Shown here in pieces: positions 8,557 through 18,224 of a stretch of DNA of 64,000 nucleotides (position 1 is the stretch's first letter; every line of letters begins with the position of its first letter). The notes under the pieces were generated by a model. That model saw only the letters and a list, made by a program, of their open reading frames with translations. It ran no database searches and was not told the origin of the DNA. This DNA comes from JAGDZR01 sp049115695 (lineage in GTDB: Bacteria; Bacteroidota; Bacteroidia; Cytophagales; Cyclobacteriaceae), in the NCBI GenBank assembly GCA_049115695.1, contig JAGDZR010000002.1, positions 1 to 64,000 of the forward strand. The letters are read 5' to 3'. A program made the position numbers and the translations under genes.

Positions 8557-10947
8557 ATGTGGCATCATTTAGCGATTTTCATACTCAGGTATAGGCTTTA
8601 CCTGATCATCATCATCGGCATTATTACGGCATTTATGGTCTCTCAATTTAAGTATTTAGAGATGTCCTATGACCTTGCCAGCGTAGTACCAAAGGATGAT
8701 GAAGAAATGCAGGGCCTCATCAAGTTCAAGGAAACATTTGGTGAGGACGGGAATGTTATTGCCCTGGGCATCCAGGACAGTGCTGTGTATGCACCTACCA
8801 ATTTTCAGCGATTCAAGTATTTGAGTGATGAGTTGGCGAGGCTTGATGGCGTTAATGGAGTGCTCGGCTTGCCCAATTTGCGCAAACTGACCCCCAATCG
8901 GGCAAAAAAAACCTTTGAGCTAACACCAGTTTTTCCAGATATGATAGACGACCAACATCAGTTGGATAGTTTGTTGTACCTCACTAATCAACTAAGGTTT
9001 TATACAGGGCAATTGATCAACGAGCGCAATGGTGCTACGTTGCTATTGGTCACTATCGATAAGCAAGTCCTAAATTCCAAAGCCCGTGACAAGCTAGTTG
9101 CAGATATTATTCTGGCTGGGGAACAATTTGAGGAAGCAACTGAAATAGACGTTCATTTCGCAGGCATGCCATATCTCCGATCCCACAATATGGTGAAGAT
9201 CAAAGCAGAATTGAACGAGTTTTTGGTTTATTCGGTCCTGATTACTGGTTTGATTCTTTTTTTCTTTTTCAGGTCAATCAAAGCAGTTGCTTTTCCATTG
9301 ATTATAATTGGTGTGGTGGTGATGTGGACAGTAGGTACCATAGCACTTCTCGGCTATCAAATTACAATCCTTACAGGATTAATACCTTCGATTATCGTGG
9401 TGATCGGTATTCCGAACAGTGTCTACATGCTCAACATGTATCATCAGGAATACGCTAAGCATGGAGATCAGGTAAGGGCACTTCGTCGAATTATACGAAA
9501 GATTGGAATTGTTACGCTCATTACGAATTTTACTACAGCGGTTGGTTTTGGTGTTTTGGTTTTCACCAATATCAATATTCTGATGGAATTTGGAATAGTG
9601 GCGTCTATCAACATTATGGCGACATTCCTGGTCAGCATCATATTAATTCCATCACTGTATTCGTATGTAAAGCCTCCAAAAGGCCGACATTTAAAACATT
9701 TGGAATTTAGCATGTTGCAGGGGTTCCTGAACTTTCTGGACAGGATTATTCATGAGCATAGAAAGGCAATATTCTTTTTAACCTTCATTGTAGTGATCAT
9801 CGCTGGATATGGGGTCAGCCGTATTGAGGCAATCTCCTATGTTTCAGATGATATTCCGAAAAAGAGCCAGCTCAAAAAGGATCTGGAATTTTTTGAAAAG
9901 AACTTTAGTGGCATTATGCCATTGGAAGTAGTGGTAGATACGGGCAATAAAAAAGGCGTTCAAAATCTTAAAAATCTAAGAAAGATTGATGAGATGGAAA
10001 AATTTCTGGACTCACTGGAATACATTTCGCAACCTGTTTCTGTGGTGAGTTTCGTGAAAGCTGCCCGGCAATCATTTTACAATGACAAACCAGAATTCTA
10101 CACTATTCCTAACAAAAGAGATTTGGGGTTCATCATCAGATACCTTGGTGACCAGGATGATCCAAATGGGTTTTCTAAAAACTTCATGGACTCAACAGGA
10201 CAAAGAGTAAGGGTGTCATTAAAAGTTGCTGATGTAGGATCAAAGAAGATGGATTCTCTGGTGCAACAGGTCATACGGCCGAGATTGGATGAGATGACCA
10301 AAGGCACAAAGCTTAAAGCCGAGTTGACCGGAACAACCTTGCTATTTATCAAAGGAAATAAGTTTCTCATCAACAATCTGATCACCTCAATGCTCGTGGC
10401 ATTTCTGGTGATTGCGGTTATTATGGCCCTTTTATTCAGAAATGGTAAAATGATTCTGATTTCATTGGTGCCGAATGTCATCCCTCTTTTAATCACCGGA
10501 GGGATTATGGGGTATTTTGGAATCCCATTGAAGCCAAGTACTGCATTGATTTTCAGCATTGCATTTGGTATTTCAGTGGATGATAGTATTCACCTGTTGG
10601 CGAAATACAGACAGGAGCTATTTGCCAATAATTTTCAAGTTTCAATTGCAGTAAGTAAAAGTGTGAGAGAAACAGGGGCAAGTATGATCTATACCAGTAT
10701 TATCCTGTTCTGTGGGTTTGTCATATTTGCAGCATCTGATTTTGGAGGAACAGTAGCATTAGGAAAGCTAACCTCTATTACACTGCTTTTTGCAATGCTT
10801 ACCAACGTGATTGTATTGCCAGCCTTGTTGCTGCAGTTTGATAGTGGGAAGCGGGATGTAACCAAGCATCCATTAATTGAATCATATCCAGAGTTTGCTG
10901 ATACCGATGAAAATGGTAATGGTAGCTCAACAAATAAAAAAGATTAG
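8557..10947 (+). CDS. RND superfamily (MMPL-type) exporter
   Basis: The 796-residue inner-membrane protein has the RND repeat: one membrane segment near residues 12-30, a large extracytoplasmic loop (30-220), a block of five or six helices (about 225-370), then a second copy of the same arrangement (helix near 405, loop 425-600, helices 610-760). The second helix block contains AFGISVDDSIHLLAKYR, the conserved RND motif with acidic residues probably used for proton coupling. Eukaryotic-sterol-sensing/MMPL-like proteins of this size export lipids or hydrophobic compounds, but the substrate here is unknown. No membrane-fusion partner is adjacent, which fits MMPL rather than AcrB-type pumps. Confidence 0.9.
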   Translation: MWHHLAIFILRYRLYLIIIIGIITAFMVSQFKYLEMSYDLASVVPKDDEEMQGLIKFKETFGEDGNVIALGIQDSAVYAPTNFQRFKYLSDELARLDGVNGVLGLPNLRKLTPNRAKKTFELTPVFPDMIDDQHQLDSLLYLTNQLRFYTGQLINERNGATLLLVTIDKQVLNSKARDKLVADIILAGEQFEEATEIDVHFAGMPYLRSHNMVKIKAELNEFLVYSVLITGLILFFFFRSIKAVAFPLIIIGVVVMWTVGTIALLGYQITILTGLIPSIIVVIGIPNSVYMLNMYHQEYAKHGDQVRALRRIIRKIGIVTLITNFTTAVGFGVLVFTNINILMEFGIVASINIMATFLVSIILIPSLYSYVKPPKGRHLKHLEFSMLQGFLNFLDRIIHEHRKAIFFLTFIVVIIAGYGVSRIEAISYVSDDIPKKSQLKKDLEFFEKNFSGIMPLEVVVDTGNKKGVQNLKNLRKIDEMEKFLDSLEYISQPVSVVSFVKAARQSFYNDKPEFYTIPNKRDLGFIIRYLGDQDDPNGFSKNFMDSTGQRVRVSLKVADVGSKKMDSLVQQVIRPRLDEMTKGTKLKAELTGTTLLFIKGNKFLINNLITSMLVAFLVIAVIMALLFRNGKMILISLVPNVIPLLITGGIMGYFGIPLKPSTALIFSIAFGISVDDSIHLLAKYRQELFANNFQVSIAVSKSVRETGASMIYTSIILFCGFVIFAASDFGGTVALGKLTSITLLFAMLTNVIVLPALLLQFDSGKRDVTKHPLIESYPEFADTDENGNGSSTNKKD

Positions 10948-10955
10948 TTAAGCTC

Positions 10956-13900
10956 ATGGCTAAATATCCTGAATATAAGCAACTGAGTTATGCTCAGGTC
11001 GGAAAGGATATCCTCAACTGGTGGGAAGAAAATAAAATTTTTGAAAAATCCATTTCAGAAAGAGAAGGTGCTCCGACATTTACCTTCTTTGAAGGACCTC
11101 CATCAGCAAATGGAACTCCCGGCATTCACCATGTAATGGCGCGGACGGTTAAAGACATTTTTTGTCGTTACAAAACACAAAAGGGTTTTCAGGTCAAGCG
11201 CAAAGGCGGGTGGGATACACATGGATTGCCTGTTGAGCTGAAAGTCGAAAAAGAGCTTGGGATCACCAAGGAAGATATTGGAAAGAAAATCACAGTAGCC
11301 GAGTACAATCAGAAGTGTAAGGAGGCGGTGATGAAGTTCAAGGATCAGTGGGATGATATGACCCGAATAATGGGTTATTGGGTGGATTTGGATGATCCAT
11401 ATATTACCTACGAGTCCAAATACATGGAGTCGCTCTGGCACTTGCTTAAGAAGCTTTTTGACAAGGGCCTGCTCTACAAGGGCTATACGGTTCAGCCGTA
11501 CTCTCCTGCGGCTGGTACTGGATTGAGCTCGCATGAGCTGAACCAACCAGGTACCTATCAAGATGTGAAGGATACTTCTGTTGTGGCACAATTTCAGGTC
11601 AGGAAGAATGATCGATCTGACTTCTTGTTTGAAGATGACAAAGAGGATGTCAGAATCCTCGCCTGGACTACTACACCATGGACGCTTCCTTCGAACTGTG
11701 CCCTGGCAATAGGAGAAAAGATTGATTATGTAAAGGTCAAAACCTTCAACCAATACACTTTCAAGCCAATTTCTGTGGTTTTGGCCAGAGATTTGGTCGG
11801 GAAATATTTTTCCGATAAGGCCAAAGATATTGAGCTTTCAGCGTACAATGCCGGTGATAAACTGATCCCATTTGAGGTGAGTGAGTCTTTTAAAGGAAAG
11901 GACTTGCTAGAGGTTAGGTATCACCAATTGATGTCGTATGTGACCAATGAAAAGCTTGAAAAAGACGCGTTTAGAGTTATTCCAGGCGATTTTGTTTCAA
12001 CAGAAGACGGTACAGGGGTGGTTCACACTGCATCAGTGTTCGGTGCGGATGACTTTAGGGTCTGTCAGCAGGCAGGAGTGCCTTCGGTTATGATTACCGA
12101 TGAAAAAGGTCAAGAACTTCCATTGGTAGACAAACAAGGAAAATTTGTTGCCGAGGTGACTGATTTTGCAGGCAAATACGTCAAGGAAGAGTACTTCACC
12201 GATGAAGAAAGAAACGCGCCTGATTTCAAACCAACAGATGTGCTCATCGCCATCCAATTAAAAGAGGCGAATAAGGCTTTCAAAGTAGAAAAATACGAGC
12301 ACAGTTATCCGCATTGTTGGAGAACGGATAAACCGGTACTTTACTATCCTTTGGATTCTTGGTTTATCAAAACCACCGCTCTGAAAGATCGATTGGTCGA
12401 GTTGAACAAAACGATCAACTGGAAACCAGCATCAACAGGAAGTGGAAGATTTGGCAACTGGTTGGAGAATTTAGTTGATTGGAATCTTAGTCGATCCAGA
12501 TTTTGGGGAACACCTCTCCCGATTTGGGTAACAGAAGATAAGCAGGAACTGAAGTGCATTGGAAGCCTAAAGGAGCTACAAGAGGAGGCCAGAAAGTCCG
12601 TTGACGCAGGTTTAATGAAGGATTTGGTGGGAGATGATTTCGATTTTCATCGTCCCTATGTTGACGATATTGTTTTGGTGAGCGATTCGGGTAAACCAAT
12701 GTACAGAGAGCCAGATCTAATAGATGTATGGTTTGACAGTGGTGCAATGCCTTATGCACAATGGCATCATCCATTTGAAAACGATGATGTTTTCAAGGCA
12801 AATTACCCAGCGGATTTCATTGCGGAAGGTGTTGATCAGACGCGAGGTTGGTTTTTTACGCTACACGCCATTTCCACTTTGCTTTTTGATAGTGTTGCTT
12901 TCAAAAATGTGATGGCAAATGGATTGGTTTTGGATAAGAATGGCAACAAAATGTCCAAGCGTCTAGGCAATGCGGTTGATCCATTTGAGACCATCGACAA
13001 ATATGGACCGGATGCCACGCGTTGGTACATGATCTCTAATGCTAACCCATGGGATAATCTAAAGTTTGACCTGGACGGTGTTGTGGAAGTCCAGCGTAAG
13101 CTCTTCGGGACTTTGTCCAATACGTATTCATTTTTTGCGCTTTACGCCAATCTTGATGGATTCAATTTTGCTAATGAGCAATTGGATAAAAGCAAGTTAA
13201 CGGAGAGTGATCGATGGGTGTTGAGCAAGCTGAATTCATTGATTACTGAAACAGATACCTGCTACGAGGACTATGAGCCAACCAAGGCTGCACGCGCTAT
13301 TCAGTCTTTTGTAGTTGACGATCTCAGCAACTGGTATGTACGACTCAATCGAAAGCGATATTGGGTTGGAGAATACAATGATGACAAAGAGGCCGCTTAT
13401 CAGACACTCTATACTTGCTTAAAGACTGTTTCAAAGTTGATGGCGCCAATTGCACCATTCTATGCTGAAAGATTGTTCCAGGATCTGAATTCGGTTACTA
13501 AAGCCGACAATGCAGATTCAGTTCATCTCTGCTTGTTTCCTGAGGTTGATCAAGAGATTGTAGACACGGAACTTGAGGCACGCATGCACCTGGCACAGTT
13601 GGCTTCTTCTTTGGTTCATTCATTGAGAAAGAAGGAAAAGATAAAGGTGCGTCAGCCTTTACAGAAAATACTTGTACCGATACTGGATAAACAAGAAAAG
13701 TCTCGACTACAGCAAGTTGAGGAATTGATCATCTCTGAGACAAACGTAAAGGAAATTGAGTATCTCGACGATGCATCTGGAGTTTTGGTGAAAATGATCA
13801 AACCGAATTTCAGAAAGCTAGGTGCTACTTATGGCCCACTGATGAAAAAGATAACGCCCCTGGTGAACGCAATGAGTCAGGAGGATATTATCGAAATTGA

Positions 13901-14309
13901 AAAAGAGGGCAGGTTTGAGTTAGAAGTTGAAAATCAAAAAGTTGAATTGACACTTGAGGATGTGGAAATATCTTCGAAAGATATTCCCGGATGGTTGGTA
14001 GCAAGCGAGGATGGTTTGACTGTGGCCTTAGATATCACCATCACGGATGAATTGAAACTTGAAGGATTGGCGCGTGATTTGGTCAATCGAATTCAAAACC
14101 TAAGAAAAGACAAAGGACTTGAAGTTCAGGACAAAATCAATGTATCCATTTCCAGTGAGGAGTCGTTAGTCAATGAAGCAATTGATGTTTTTGGTGAATA
14201 CATTCAACGGGAAACTCAAGCTTTATCTTTGATATTTGTTGATGAATTAAAAGGTGAAGCGTTGGATGTTGATGGCATCAATCTGACAATCTATTTAGAA
14301 GTGAATTAA
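10956..14309 (+). CDS. ileS: Isoleucyl-tRNA synthetase with swapped HIGH motif (IleRS2-like)
   Basis: The 1117-residue class I synthetase charges tRNA-Ile. The KMSKR loop is intact (residues 665-669, NKMSKRLGN), the editing domain is present (AWTTTPWTLPSN), and FDSGAMPYAQWHHP follows. At the first signature, where HIGH is expected after PPSANG, the sequence is GIHH (G56-I57-H58-H59), so the first and third positions are exchanged. The C-terminus is long and has no cysteine cluster, as in the eukaryote-like IleRS2 class, which is known for mupirocin resistance. The gene starts 8 bases after the RND gene and is followed after 3 bases by lspA. Confidence 0.96.
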   Translation: MAKYPEYKQLSYAQVGKDILNWWEENKIFEKSISEREGAPTFTFFEGPPSANGTPGIHHVMARTVKDIFCRYKTQKGFQVKRKGGWDTHGLPVELKVEKELGITKEDIGKKITVAEYNQKCKEAVMKFKDQWDDMTRIMGYWVDLDDPYITYESKYMESLWHLLKKLFDKGLLYKGYTVQPYSPAAGTGLSSHELNQPGTYQDVKDTSVVAQFQVRKNDRSDFLFEDDKEDVRILAWTTTPWTLPSNCALAIGEKIDYVKVKTFNQYTFKPISVVLARDLVGKYFSDKAKDIELSAYNAGDKLIPFEVSESFKGKDLLEVRYHQLMSYVTNEKLEKDAFRVIPGDFVSTEDGTGVVHTASVFGADDFRVCQQAGVPSVMITDEKGQELPLVDKQGKFVAEVTDFAGKYVKEEYFTDEERNAPDFKPTDVLIAIQLKEANKAFKVEKYEHSYPHCWRTDKPVLYYPLDSWFIKTTALKDRLVELNKTINWKPASTGSGRFGNWLENLVDWNLSRSRFWGTPLPIWVTEDKQELKCIGSLKELQEEARKSVDAGLMKDLVGDDFDFHRPYVDDIVLVSDSGKPMYREPDLIDVWFDSGAMPYAQWHHPFENDDVFKANYPADFIAEGVDQTRGWFFTLHAISTLLFDSVAFKNVMANGLVLDKNGNKMSKRLGNAVDPFETIDKYGPDATRWYMISNANPWDNLKFDLDGVVEVQRKLFGTLSNTYSFFALYANLDGFNFANEQLDKSKLTESDRWVLSKLNSLITETDTCYEDYEPTKAARAIQSFVVDDLSNWYVRLNRKRYWVGEYNDDKEAAYQTLYTCLKTVSKLMAPIAPFYAERLFQDLNSVTKADNADSVHLCLFPEVDQEIVDTELEARMHLAQLASSLVHSLRKKEKIKVRQPLQKILVPILDKQEKSRLQQVEELIISETNVKEIEYLDDASGVLVKMIKPNFRKLGATYGPLMKKITPLVNAMSQEDIIEIEKEGRFELEVENQKVELTLEDVEISSKDIPGWLVASEDGLTVALDITITDELKLEGLARDLVNRIQNLRKDKGLEVQDKINVSISSEESLVNEAIDVFGEYIQRETQALSLIFVDELKGEALDVDGINLTIYLEVN

Positions 14310-14312
14310 ACC

Positions 14313-14945
14313 ATGAGAAAGAATTCTGGTGTATTGAAATATTTTGCGATCAGCTTTGGTGTGATCGTATTGGATCAAGTAGTGAAAATGCTCGTTCACA
14401 ATAACATGGAAATGGGCAGCCGTGGACAGATCAAGGTAATTGGAGAATGGTTTAAACTCCATTATCTAACTAATCCGGGTATGGCATTTGGTATGGAACT
14501 TCCGTTTGAGAATGCCAAAATGGTGCTTACCATTTTTCGTATGATTGCGATGGCAGCAATTGGCTACTATCTTTTCATGAGTTACAAAAAGGGAGCCGCA
14601 ATTGGCTTTCTGGTTTGTATCGGATTGATATTAGGAGGAGCCATTGGTAATTTGGTAGACAGTATTTTTTATGGAGTCTATCTGGACAATGCGCCGTTTG
14701 ACGCCCCAACACCTTGGTTTTATGGTCAAGTGATCGATATGTTTTACATCGACATTTGGGAAGGCAGGTTGCCTGATTGGATTCCTTTCATCGGCGGTGA
14801 TTATATGGCGCTTTGGCCAGTTTTCAATATTGCTGATGCATCCATTTTTGTTAGCATTTGTATTATTCTTATTTGGCAGAAGTCATTTTTCAAGGAGGAG
14901 CCTGAAACGAAATTGACTGAAGCCAATGCCACAAACCCCGAGTAG
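14313..14945 (+). CDS. lspA: Lipoprotein signal peptidase II
   Basis: The 210-residue inner-membrane aspartyl protease cleaves signal peptides from diacylglyceryl-modified prolipoproteins. Four membrane segments are visible, and the catalytic pair is D116 (GGAIGNLVDS) and D175 (FNIADASIFV). An insertion around residues 122-165 (DNAPFDAPTPWFYGQVIDMF and on) is typical of Bacteroidota LspA. The ileS-lspA order is widely conserved. Its last 20 bases overlap the next gene. Confidence 0.96.
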   Translation: MRKNSGVLKYFAISFGVIVLDQVVKMLVHNNMEMGSRGQIKVIGEWFKLHYLTNPGMAFGMELPFENAKMVLTIFRMIAMAAIGYYLFMSYKKGAAIGFLVCIGLILGGAIGNLVDSIFYGVYLDNAPFDAPTPWFYGQVIDMFYIDIWEGRLPDWIPFIGGDYMALWPVFNIADASIFVSICIILIWQKSFFKEEPETKLTEANATNPE

Positions 14946-15837
14946 ACTTATTCCCTCCCTCCTGGCAGTGTTAGGGGTGTTAATGTTTTCAACAAAGGCA
15001 GTTTTTGCCAAGCTTGGCTACAGCTATGGTGTTGATGCTATCACTATGTTGGTGCTGCGAATGCTGTTCGCCCTACCCATTTATTCAGTCATTGCTTTTA
15101 GCTTCAGAAAAGACAAGAATGAAGCCAATGGAAAAGACCTGATCTATTTGTTCTTATTTGGATTCATTGGTTACTACCTGGCTTCCTATTTTGATTTCAA
15201 AGGACTTGAATTTATCAAAGCGAGTCTCGAACGACTTATACTATTTGTCTACCCTACGTTGGTCGTGCTGATTTCTTTTGTTTTTCTTGGCATTCGGCCG
15301 ACCCGATTTCAGCTGATTGGTATTTTGGTTACGTATGTGGGAATTAGCATTGTCTTTATTCCTGAGATAAACCTTTCGGAAAATCACAATGCGCTTATCG
15401 GCGGAGTGTTGGTTTTTTTTAGCGCACTGACTTATGCCGGATATATAGTTGGTAGTGGGTGGTTGATTCCGAAATTTGGACCTAAACGGTTCACTTCCTA
15501 TGCTATGTTAATCTCTTGTTTTTTGGTCATCACTCACTTTATGATTGAATCCAAAATGCAGATTAATCTGCTTGAGTTACCTGGACCCGTTTACATATAT
15601 GGTCTTGCAATGGCTGTTATTTCCACCGTGATTCCGTCCTATGTTATTTCCTATGCCATCAAGGGTCTTGGTGCCAATCAGTTTTCAATTTTTGGAAGCC
15701 TTGGGCCCATTTCGACTATTGTACTTGCTTATTTGTTTTTAGGTGAAAGGCTCACCAGTTTACAAATTGCAGGAGGTATTGTTGTGGTAGGCGGAGTAAT
15801 GGTGGCAGAGTATTTTAAGAAGAATTCTGGAAAATAA
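14926..15837 (+). CDS. DMT/EamA family transporter
   Basis: The 303-residue protein has about ten membrane helices in two EamA repeats (residues 10-140 and 150-295). Features include STKAVFAKLGYSYG in the first helix pair and the second-repeat pattern GPISTIVLAYLFLGERLT, the family hallmark. Members export amino acids, metabolites or drugs; the substrate cannot be inferred. The ATG lies inside lspA (20-base overlap), so translation is likely coupled. Confidence 0.88.
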   Translation: MPQTPSRLIPSLLAVLGVLMFSTKAVFAKLGYSYGVDAITMLVLRMLFALPIYSVIAFSFRKDKNEANGKDLIYLFLFGFIGYYLASYFDFKGLEFIKASLERLILFVYPTLVVLISFVFLGIRPTRFQLIGILVTYVGISIVFIPEINLSENHNALIGGVLVFFSALTYAGYIVGSGWLIPKFGPKRFTSYAMLISCFLVITHFMIESKMQINLLELPGPVYIYGLAMAVISTVIPSYVISYAIKGLGANQFSIFGSLGPISTIVLAYLFLGERLTSLQIAGGIVVVGGVMVAEYFKKNSGK

Positions 15838-15926
15838 TTCGATCCTATATACCTTGTGAAATATTCAGCAATAACACTTGGGAAGTACTAATTCAGTGAT
15901 AAAGACAACCATATAGCCATACCTCG

Positions 15927-16292
15927 ATGAAGAAAATACTGTATGTCGATGATGAGGAAATGAACCTTCAATTGCTGAAAATGAATTTGCAAGGACATTA
16001 TGAAGTTATCACTGAACAATATCCGGAAAAAGCTATAGAGGTGGTTCGGAATCAGGGAATTGAAGTAGTGATTACGGATTACAAAATGCCCAAAATGAAT
16101 GGCATGGAGCTAATCGGAGAAATAAAAAAGTCTTTTCCAAATGCAATGTGCATGATTCTCAGTGGCTACATTGAAAGCGAATTATTCATTGATAAAAGCA
16201 AGATTTATCAATATATATTGAAGCCTTATAGTCGCAGTGAGCTGATTAATCACATTGAAAAAGCATTCGAAGGGTCTCAATCTATGAACTAG
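15927..16292 (+). CDS. CheY-like single-domain response regulator
   Basis: The 121-residue protein is a lone receiver domain. The acidic pair is D8-D9 (YVDDEE), the phospho-acceptor is D51 (VVITDYKMPKMNG), the switch position is S79 or nearby (MILSGY), and the conserved lysine is in ILKPYS. There is no output domain, so it must act by protein contact. It converges on the sensor kinase at 16282-18099 and their 3' ends overlap by 11 bases; the kinase is the natural candidate partner. Confidence 0.93.
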   Translation: MKKILYVDDEEMNLQLLKMNLQGHYEVITEQYPEKAIEVVRNQGIEVVITDYKMPKMNGMELIGEIKKSFPNAMCMILSGYIESELFIDKSKIYQYILKPYSRSELINHIEKAFEGSQSMN

Positions 16293-18099
16293 TTACAAGG
16301 GGAAACTCTAAAAGAAATGTGGAACCAACGTCAACGGTTGATTGAACGCTTATTTCCCCGTTGTGCTGTTTCACGATCCCATGAACGATATATAGGCCAA
16401 GGCCACTTCCTTTTCCAGCATCTTTGGTAGTGAAGAAAGGGTCGAAAAGACTTGCCAAATTTTTTTGATCGATACCATGCCCAGTGTCCGAGATTTCAAA
16501 ATATACATTAGTTCTGGTTAAGGAACCCTTGATGCTGATCATGCCTTCTTTGTCAATGGCTTGAATAGCGTTGTTTATTAAGTTTACAAAAACCTGATTG
16601 ATTTTACCCGGAAGACAGTTTATGATCACTTCATTAGGTAAATCTTTTTCAATTTGGATGTGGTATTTGTATGAATTATTGAGCAGGAGTAAGGCGTCAT
16701 CAATGCAGTCTATGATATTATAATCAACGAAATTAGTCTCGTCAGAGTGCGCATAATTCCGTAGACTCGATACAATGGAGACTGTTTTTTCAATACCCAT
16801 ATTGATGGCGCTTCTTACCGTATTGATCTCATCAAATTTTTCTTGGAGACCATTTGGATTGGTTTTTAGATTGTCAATAATGTCAAACAAGACATTGGTG
16901 CCCGACGTGATGTAGTTCACCGGGTTATTGATTTCATGTGCAATACCAGCTGTAAATACGCCTAAGGAGGCAAGTTTTTCCGATTGAATCAATTTCTCCT
17001 GGGTTTCTTTCAGTTCCAGATAGGCATGTTCAAGCTTATCTCGTTGGGAAACGATTTCTTTATTGGTCTTGATAAGTTCATCATTCGTGACTTTCAATTC
17101 TGTGGTTCGTTTTTCAACGATTTCTTCAAGTTGCTCTTTGTGGGCGGTGAGTTCAGCTTGAGCTTTCTCCTTTGCAGTCAGCTCTTTTTTCAATTGCGCT
17201 GTACGACTTGCTACCTGAGAGGACAATGCCGAGTTCCAAATGAGCCCCCCGATAACCACGGCAATCAGCACACCAAATCCAATGTAAATGGGCAGCAGAT
17301 TGAATTTGGGAGAAATATTCAACCAGTTTTCTTTGATCTCTATTATTTCGGATTCATCGATAGATGCAATAGCCTTTTCAAAAACGGAAAGCATTAATGG
17401 TTCGTCGTTTCTCAGACCAATACCAGCTCCGGATATTTGACTTTCAACAAAGACAATGCTCAGGTTGTTTAAATTGTTGGTCGTTATTAAATGATAGATA
17501 GGAGCAAAATCGTCATACACAGCGTCGACTTGACCGACACTCAGTAGCTTAATTCCGTCCAATACAGTTTCTACCTCAACCAAATTGCTTTTGATGAATT
17601 TTGCTGCAAGCAAGTTGTAATGAGTACTATTTCTTTTAACCGCGATTTTTGAGTTCCTGAAGTCCTCAAGCTTTCCGTTATGATTGAATTCCTTGTTGCA
17701 AATCAAGGTTTGTGGATCAGCCATAAAGTCAATGGTAAAATTGAGTCGATCCTTACGCTCATCCAAGGCGGTAGCATTGATAATCCCATCCACCTCATGT
17801 GAAAGTGCTCTTTGGAGAGATTCGTCCCAGGTGCCACCCTTCAGCTGTATAGTTACTCCCAGTTTCTTTTCTATGATTCTAATCAAATCAATATTCACAC
17901 CTGCCATTTCTCCATTGTCATCAACAAAGTTGAGTGGCGGGTAGGTATTGTCAACAGCCAGTGTAATTATCGGGTTTTCTTTTAGCCACTCGAGTTCTTC
18001 TTTTGAAAATTTGGAGTCGTTCACATCATTGTCGCTACATGAGAACAAGGAAACCATGAGTACTGAGCAAACAAACAATATTGATCTCATGGATATCAT
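16282..18099 (-). CDS. Sensor histidine kinase with solute-binding (SBP_bac_3) sensor domain
   Basis: The 605-residue protein has an N-terminal signal with a lipobox-like LFSC ending near residue 21, then a periplasmic amino-acid-binding-like domain (about 35-260; typical LAVDNTYPPLNFVDDNGEMAG). A membrane helix follows near 272-290 (IYIGFGVLIAVVIGGLIW), then a long coiled coil (about 295-375), a HisKA dimerisation helix with phospho-acceptor H388 (AGIAHEINNP), and an ATPase domain with ISDTGHGI and GKGSGLGLYIV. This is a direct solute sensor of the BvgS/EvgS class without receiver domains. If the cysteine is really lipidated, the protein would be tethered at both ends of its sensor domain, which is unusual. 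Confidence 0.92.
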   Translation of the reverse strand: MISMRSILFVCSVLMVSLFSCSDNDVNDSKFSKEELEWLKENPIITLAVDNTYPPLNFVDDNGEMAGVNIDLIRIIEKKLGVTIQLKGGTWDESLQRALSHEVDGIINATALDERKDRLNFTIDFMADPQTLICNKEFNHNGKLEDFRNSKIAVKRNSTHYNLLAAKFIKSNLVEVETVLDGIKLLSVGQVDAVYDDFAPIYHLITTNNLNNLSIVFVESQISGAGIGLRNDEPLMLSVFEKAIASIDESEIIEIKENWLNISPKFNLLPIYIGFGVLIAVVIGGLIWNSALSSQVASRTAQLKKELTAKEKAQAELTAHKEQLEEIVEKRTTELKVTNDELIKTNKEIVSQRDKLEHAYLELKETQEKLIQSEKLASLGVFTAGIAHEINNPVNYITSGTNVLFDIIDNLKTNPNGLQEKFDEINTVRSAINMGIEKTVSIVSSLRNYAHSDETNFVDYNIIDCIDDALLLLNNSYKYHIQIEKDLPNEVIINCLPGKINQVFVNLINNAIQAIDKEGMISIKGSLTRTNVYFEISDTGHGIDQKNLASLFDPFFTTKDAGKGSGLGLYIVHGIVKQHNGEISVQSTVDVGSTFLLEFPLVTSS

Positions 18100-18224
18100 C
18101 TTGTTGTTGAATGAGGTATAAATGAATTTAATTCATGGAACATAGTTTCAGAAGACAGAATTGAATCTTTCATAAGTTGAACTTGTCACACTAACCAACA
18201 CATAGCTTTAATGTTTACATTTTT

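Noticed and set aside
10098..10559. 153-codon minus-strand frame opposite the RND exporter
   Set aside because: Hydrophobic shadow of membrane-helix codons of the real gene.
11103..11753. 216-codon minus-strand frame opposite ileS
   Set aside because: It lies entirely within ileS, shows no recognisable domain, and has no promoter or start context; it is a shadow of the strongly biased plus-strand gene.
16984..17397. 137-codon plus-strand frame opposite the sensor kinase
   Set aside because: Phe-rich antisense shadow of the kinase's coiled-coil region.
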